A stretch of 47,935 bases of DNA from Smittium culicis (taxonomy: Eukaryota; Kickxellomycota; Harpellomycetes; Harpellales; Legeriomycetaceae), in contig LSSN01000093.1 in NCBI GenBank assembly GCA_001970855.1, positions 1 through 47,935 on the forward strand, in the 5' to 3' direction. How positions within the stretch are numbered: position 1 is the first letter of the stretch; every line of letters starts with the position of its first letter. The notes beneath the pieces were generated by a model, which saw only the letters and a program-made list of their open reading frames with translations, was not told the DNA's origin and did no database searches. This document shows, in pieces, positions 44,855 to 47,935 of this stretch. The position numbers and the translations under genes are program-made.

Positions 44855-44872
44855 TTCTGGAAACTGATGGAA
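44855..44872 (+). promoter_or_regulatory. Gapped heat-shock element upstream of HSP90
   Basis: TTCTGGAAACTGATGGAA places TTC, GAA and GAA at 44855, 44860 and 44870 in exact 5 bp register; the expected TTC at 44865 is missing. This is a gapped HSE, about 430 bp upstream of the HSP90 start. Confidence 0.4.
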
Positions 44873-45143
44873 GAATTCCCTTAATGCTGTATATTGTCAT
44901 TTGCTCTAAGAGCTCTTCGTTAGGCTCGGATTCTTCTTGCTGCTGTTTTTTGGTCGATGGAGGGGTTTTCAGAATAAAATAATTCTCTATACTTGAAATC
45001 ATAATCGAATTTTAGAATGAAATAGAAGTTTAAGTCTAAAATGCAAAATCCTACAACCAAATTAAATGCAAATTCTTAAAAAAATCAACACTTCAGATGA
45101 TCTACGCTAAGGTAAAAAAGATGTCATCTAAAAAAAAAAAACA

Positions 45144-45150
45144 TATATAA
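45144..45150 (+). promoter_or_regulatory. TATA box of HSP90
   Basis: TATATAA about 155 bp upstream of the start codon, preceded by an A-rich tract. Confidence 0.4.
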
Positions 45151-45303
45151 AGCTGAAGCCTTTCCCATATCAGAACGTCAATTATAGAATTTTTGATCCA
45201 AAATAAATAAACTAGCCTATTTCTAGCTGTAAAAAGAATATACGTTTTTCTCTGGCTTTTTTAATATTCCCTATCATCCATTACTGTATTTCACTTATAT
45301 AAA

Positions 45304-47397
45304 ATGACTAATCAACCTGAAACCTTTGCCTTCCAAGCTGAAATCAGCCAGCTTATGAGCTTGATTATCAACACCTTCTACTCAAACAAAGAAATCTTTT
45401 TAAGAGAATTGATCTCCAACGCCTCTGATGCCATTGATAAAATCAGATATGAATCCCTTACTAACCCTTCCGTCCTAGATACTGAAAAAGATCTATACAT
45501 CCAATTGTCTGTCGACAAGGTCAACAACATTCTTACCATCAGAGATAGCGGTATCGGTATGACAAAAGCCGATCTTGTAAATAACTTGGGTACCATTGCC
45601 AAATCTGGTACCAAAACTTTCATGGAAGCCTTGTCCCAAGGTGCTGATATCTCCATGATTGGTCAATTTGGTGTCGGTTTCTATTCCGCATATCTTGTTG
45701 CCGACAAAGTCGTCGTTGTCACTAAGAACAACGATGATGAACAATACATCTGGGAATCTGCTGCCGGTGGCTCTTTCACCATTACCTTGGATGAATCTGG
45801 CGAAAGGATCGGCCGTGGTACTGAAATTAGACTTCACCTCAAGGAAGATCAACTAGAATACCTTGACGAAAAGAAAATCAAGGAAGTCGTCAAGAAACAC
45901 TCAGAATTTATCTCATATCCTATCAGACTTCTCGTTGAAAAAGAGGTTGAAACTGAAGTTCCAGTTGAAAAGGAAGAGTCTGCTGATGGCGAATCTAAGA
46001 TCGAAGAAGTTGAGGATGAAGATGGTGAAAAGAAAGAAACCACCAAGAAAATCAAAGAATTGAAGATTGAAACTGAAGAACTCAACAAGACTAAACCTCT
46101 ATGGACCAGAAACCCTGATGATATTACTCCCGAGGAATACAACACCTTCTACAAAGCTCTCACCAATGATTGGGAAGACCCACTCTCTCTCAAACACTTC
46201 TCAGTTGAAGGTCAACTCGAATTCCGCGCTATCTTGTATATTCCTAGCCGCGCTCCATTCGACTTGTTCGAAACCAAAAAGAAGAGGAACAATATTAAAT
46301 TATATGTCCGCCGCGTCTTCATCATGGATGACTGTGAAGAACTCATCCCAGAATGGCTTAGCTTCGTCAAGGGTGTAGTAGATTCTGAAGATCTTCCACT
46401 CAACATTTCTCGTGAAATCTTGCAACAAAACAAGATCCTTAAGGTCATCAAAAAGAACATTGTCAAGAAGTGTCTCGAGATGTTCACTGAAATCTCTGAA
46501 GATAAGGACAGCTTCACCAAATTCTATGAGGCTTTCAGCAAAAACATCAAATTGGGTATCCACGAAGACACCCAAAACCGCTCTAAACTCGCCGAATTGT
46601 TGAGATACAGCTCATCCAAATCTGTTGATGAACCAACCTCCCTTAAAGACTACGTCACTCGTATGCCTGAAAACCAAAAGGATATCTACTACATCACCGG
46701 TGAATCCAAGAAGGCTGTCATGGAATCCCCATTCCTCGAAACCCTCAAGGCCAAGAACTTTGAAGTTTTGTTCATGGTTGACCCAATCGATGAATACTGC
46801 GTACAACAGCTCCGCGAATACGACGGTAAGAAACTAGTCTCCGTTACCAAGGAAGGTTTGGAATTCGAAGAATCTGAAGAAGAGAAGGCTAAGAATGAAC
46901 AAATCAAGAAAGAATTTGAACCCCTTTGCGCCGAAATCAAGGAAATCCTTGGCGACCAAGTCGAAAAGGTTGTTGTTTCCAACAGAATTTCTGACTCCCC
47001 ATGCGTCTTGGTTACTGGCCAATTTGGTTGGACTGCTAACATGGAAAGAATTATGAAAGCACAAGCTCTCCGTGACTCATCTATGTCCTCATACATGATG
47101 TCCAAGAAAACTATGGAAATTAACCCACATCACAAGATCATCGTGGCCTTAAAAGAACGTCTCGAAAAGGATAAATCTGACAAAACTATTAAAGATCTCG
47201 CCCTTCTCATGTTTGACGCTGCCCTTCTCTCCTCAGGCTTCACTCTTGATAACCCATCATCTTTCTCAAACCGCATTTACAGAATGATCAACCACGGTTT
47301 GGGCCACGATGATGATGAAGTTGAAGTTGATGATGTTACTGCTGATGCTCCTGCCCTCGAAGAAGTCACTGAATCCAATATGGAAGAAGTAGACTAA
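45304..47397 (+). CDS. HSP90: Cytosolic chaperone HSP90
   Basis: ATP-dependent dimeric chaperone for kinases, steroid-receptor-like clients and others. The intronless ORF encodes 697 residues. The GHKL ATPase domain includes [20 protein letters not shown] with catalytic E35 and N39, IRDSGIGM with D81, and [17 protein letters not shown] highly acidic/lysine-rich linker lies at about 218-258. The middle domain has [28 protein letters not shown] and the catalytic-loop arginine near 370 in [20 protein letters not shown]. The C-terminal dimerisation domain ends with MEEVD, the TPR-cochaperone docking motif, which marks the cytosolic rather than ER or mitochondrial form. Codon usage is C-ending and biased compared with its neighbours, as expected for high expression, and several long antisense ORFs result from this. 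A TATA box and gapped HSE lie upstream. Confidence 0.97.
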   Translation: MTNQPETFAFQAEISQLMSLIINTFYSNKEIFLRELISNASDAIDKIRYESLTNPSVLDTEKDLYIQLSVDKVNNILTIRDSGIGMTKADLVNNLGTIAKSGTKTFMEALSQGADISMIGQFGVGFYSAYLVADKVVVVTKNNDDEQYIWESAAGGSFTITLDESGERIGRGTEIRLHLKEDQLEYLDEKKIKEVVKKHSEFISYPIRLLVEKEVETEVPVEKEESADGESKIEEVEDEDGEKKETTKKIKELKIETEELNKTKPLWTRNPDDITPEEYNTFYKALTNDWEDPLSLKHFSVEGQLEFRAILYIPSRAPFDLFETKKKRNNIKLYVRRVFIMDDCEELIPEWLSFVKGVVDSEDLPLNISREILQQNKILKVIKKNIVKKCLEMFTEISEDKDSFTKFYEAFSKNIKLGIHEDTQNRSKLAELLRYSSSKSVDEPTSLKDYVTRMPENQKDIYYITGESKKAVMESPFLETLKAKNFEVLFMVDPIDEYCVQQLREYDGKKLVSVTKEGLEFEESEEEKAKNEQIKKEFEPLCAEIKEILGDQVEKVVVSNRISDSPCVLVTGQFGWTANMERIMKAQALRDSSMSSYMMSKKTMEINPHHKIIVALKERLEKDKSDKTIKDLALLMFDAALLSSGFTLDNPSSFSNRIYRMINHGLGHDDDEVEVDDVTADAPALEEVTESNMEEVD

Positions 47398-47677
47398 ACT
47401 GGTTTTCTTAAATAAGGCTGTTCTATTATATACTAATCTTTTCTCCATTTATACAAATAATTTTATTTATCATTTATTCCAGAATAAAAATTGCCCAACC
47501 TGGGCTTGCATATAATATTATATTTGTTTCTGACTCATAAAATTTTTTCTTGAGTGTGTAATCTTTACAGGATTAAAATATATATTAAGTTTTACTGTTT
47601 TTACGCCCTTACCTGATGATACTGACTATAGCCATCATCCTTGCATTTTATCTACTTTAACTTATTATTACAATGCA
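47398..47677. other. Spacer downstream of HSP90
   Basis: AT-rich 3' flank of HSP90 with no gene. The converging ORF begins after it. Confidence 0.5.
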
Positions 47678-47935
47678 TCAACTCGCACTCTCTCTTCTAT
47701 CTCTCTTAGAAAATTTTTTCTTGGGCGAGCCAATAGGATTACGATAGTCGACCGGAAACGACGAAATAACCGGTCTGTCATCCACCGGTGGACGGTGGAC
47801 CGAAAAATTGGGAAAAAAGGCAACTGGGTTGACCTTCAAACTATGTATCCGGACCTGAAGCTGGGCCTTCAGGACATTGGAAAAATGCGTATGGGCACAT
47901 TCCGGACCGCCCAGCGCCTGTCGAACATGAAAATC
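47678..47935 (-). CDS. C-terminus of an unrecognised GC-rich ORF (partial)
   Basis: The minus strand is open from the window edge to a TGA at 47678-47680, giving 85 residues. The sequence includes RPPVDDRPVISSFPVDYRNP, then IGSPKKKFSKRDRRESAS at the C-terminus, a basic tail. I do not recognise the family. From about 47735 to the edge the DNA is close to half G+C, unlike everything else here. The + strand is also open across the same interval (for example VDLQTMYPDLKLGLQDIGKM), so the coding strand is uncertain; I prefer minus because it ends with a natural stop and a basic tail and converges on HSP90. A horizontally acquired gene or mobile element would explain the composition, but this is inference. 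Confidence 0.4.
   Translation of the reverse strand, partial: DFHVRQALGGPECAHTHFSNVLKAQLQVRIHSLKVNPVAFFPNFSVHRPPVDDRPVISSFPVDYRNPIGSPKKKFSKRDRRESAS

Larger units (their letters stand above)
42958..45303. other. Transposon-rich spacer upstream of HSP90
   Basis: It holds four TTAA-type MITEs, a family-2 element nested in one of them, and from about 44150 a less AT-rich HSP90 upstream region with a gapped heat-shock element and a TATA box. No gene is supported; overlapping ORFs at 44770-44982 (+) and 44811-45002 (-) are discussed among the rejected items. Confidence 0.5.

Noticed and set aside
44770..45002. Overlapping 60-70 codon ORFs on both strands
   Set aside because: The minus frame (MISSIENYFILKTPPSTKK...) looks slightly coding-like, but there is no family match, no continuation by splicing that I could support, and it overlaps the candidate HSE of HSP90.
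45378..47105. Long antisense and alternative-frame ORFs within HSP90
   Set aside because: They arise from the biased codon use of HSP90; none has independent features.

Overview
This is a nuclear window from a very AT-rich, intron-containing eukaryote, most likely a fungus. The evidence is a set of conserved single-copy eukaryotic genes (ATE1, mitochondrial bL28, SEC24, a Sro7/tomosyn protein, acyl-CoA oxidase, Mago nashi, adrenodoxin reductase, cytosolic HSP90), 71-146 nt spliceosomal introns with GTAA-like donors and AT-rich TAG acceptors, and pyrimidine-rich promoter tracts. AT-rich gut fungi of the Harpellales type would fit, but that placement is inference. I reconstructed 24 introns in six genes by following protein-family conservation across reading-frame breaks; every phase closes.

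Layout. 1-5.3 kb: nine-exon ATE1 (+), convergent with the mitochondrial ribosomal protein bL28m gene (-), then a 2.1 kb promoter-like spacer with a cluster of CCAAT boxes. 5.3-8.7 kb: single-exon SEC24 (+). 9.1-10.8 kb: a three-exon basic nuclear-type protein of unnamed family (-) and a small secreted protein (-). 11.1-12.1 kb: a nest of short inverted-repeat transposons. 12.1-26.9 kb: a roughly 15 kb AT desert with an AAATAAT heptamer satellite (containing an assembly gap), octamer repeats, and one plausible tiny membrane protein at 20.2 kb. 27.0-31.4 kb: seven-exon Sro7/tomosyn gene (+). 31.4-34.5 kb: spacer with transposon relics. 34.6-36.9 kb: three-exon acyl-CoA oxidase (+). 38.3-39.2 kb: six-exon Mago nashi (+), convergent with two-exon adrenodoxin reductase (39.5-41.3 kb, -). 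42.3-42.7 kb: a broken paralogue of the secreted protein (-). 43.1-44.1 kb: a chain of four short transposons. 45.3-47.4 kb: single-exon HSP90 (+). 47.7 kb to the end: the C-terminus of a GC-rich ORF (-) running off the window.

The genes are unrelated housekeeping functions (protein arginylation, mitochondrial translation, COPII vesicles, exocytic SNARE control, peroxisomal beta-oxidation, exon-junction complex, mitochondrial electron transfer, chaperone) and do not form an operon or a metabolic cluster. The structure worth attention is between them. (1) A family of about 190 bp non-autonomous elements with CCCTTT...AAAGGG ends and TTAA targets (piggyBac-like MITEs) is present in ten copies, several joined end to end through shared TTAA sites; a duplicated segment 31 kb away preserves the empty site. 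(2) A second family of about 235 bp TIR elements is nested inside the first family and inside itself. (3) The duplicated segment carries two secreted-protein genes whose upstream flanks and start of the signal peptide are nearly identical while the mature regions have diverged strongly; one copy has lost its TATA box and has a nonsense codon. (4) The tomosyn-like protein ends in an R-SNARE motif whose zero-layer arginine is replaced by serine. No rRNA, tRNA or CRISPR was found.
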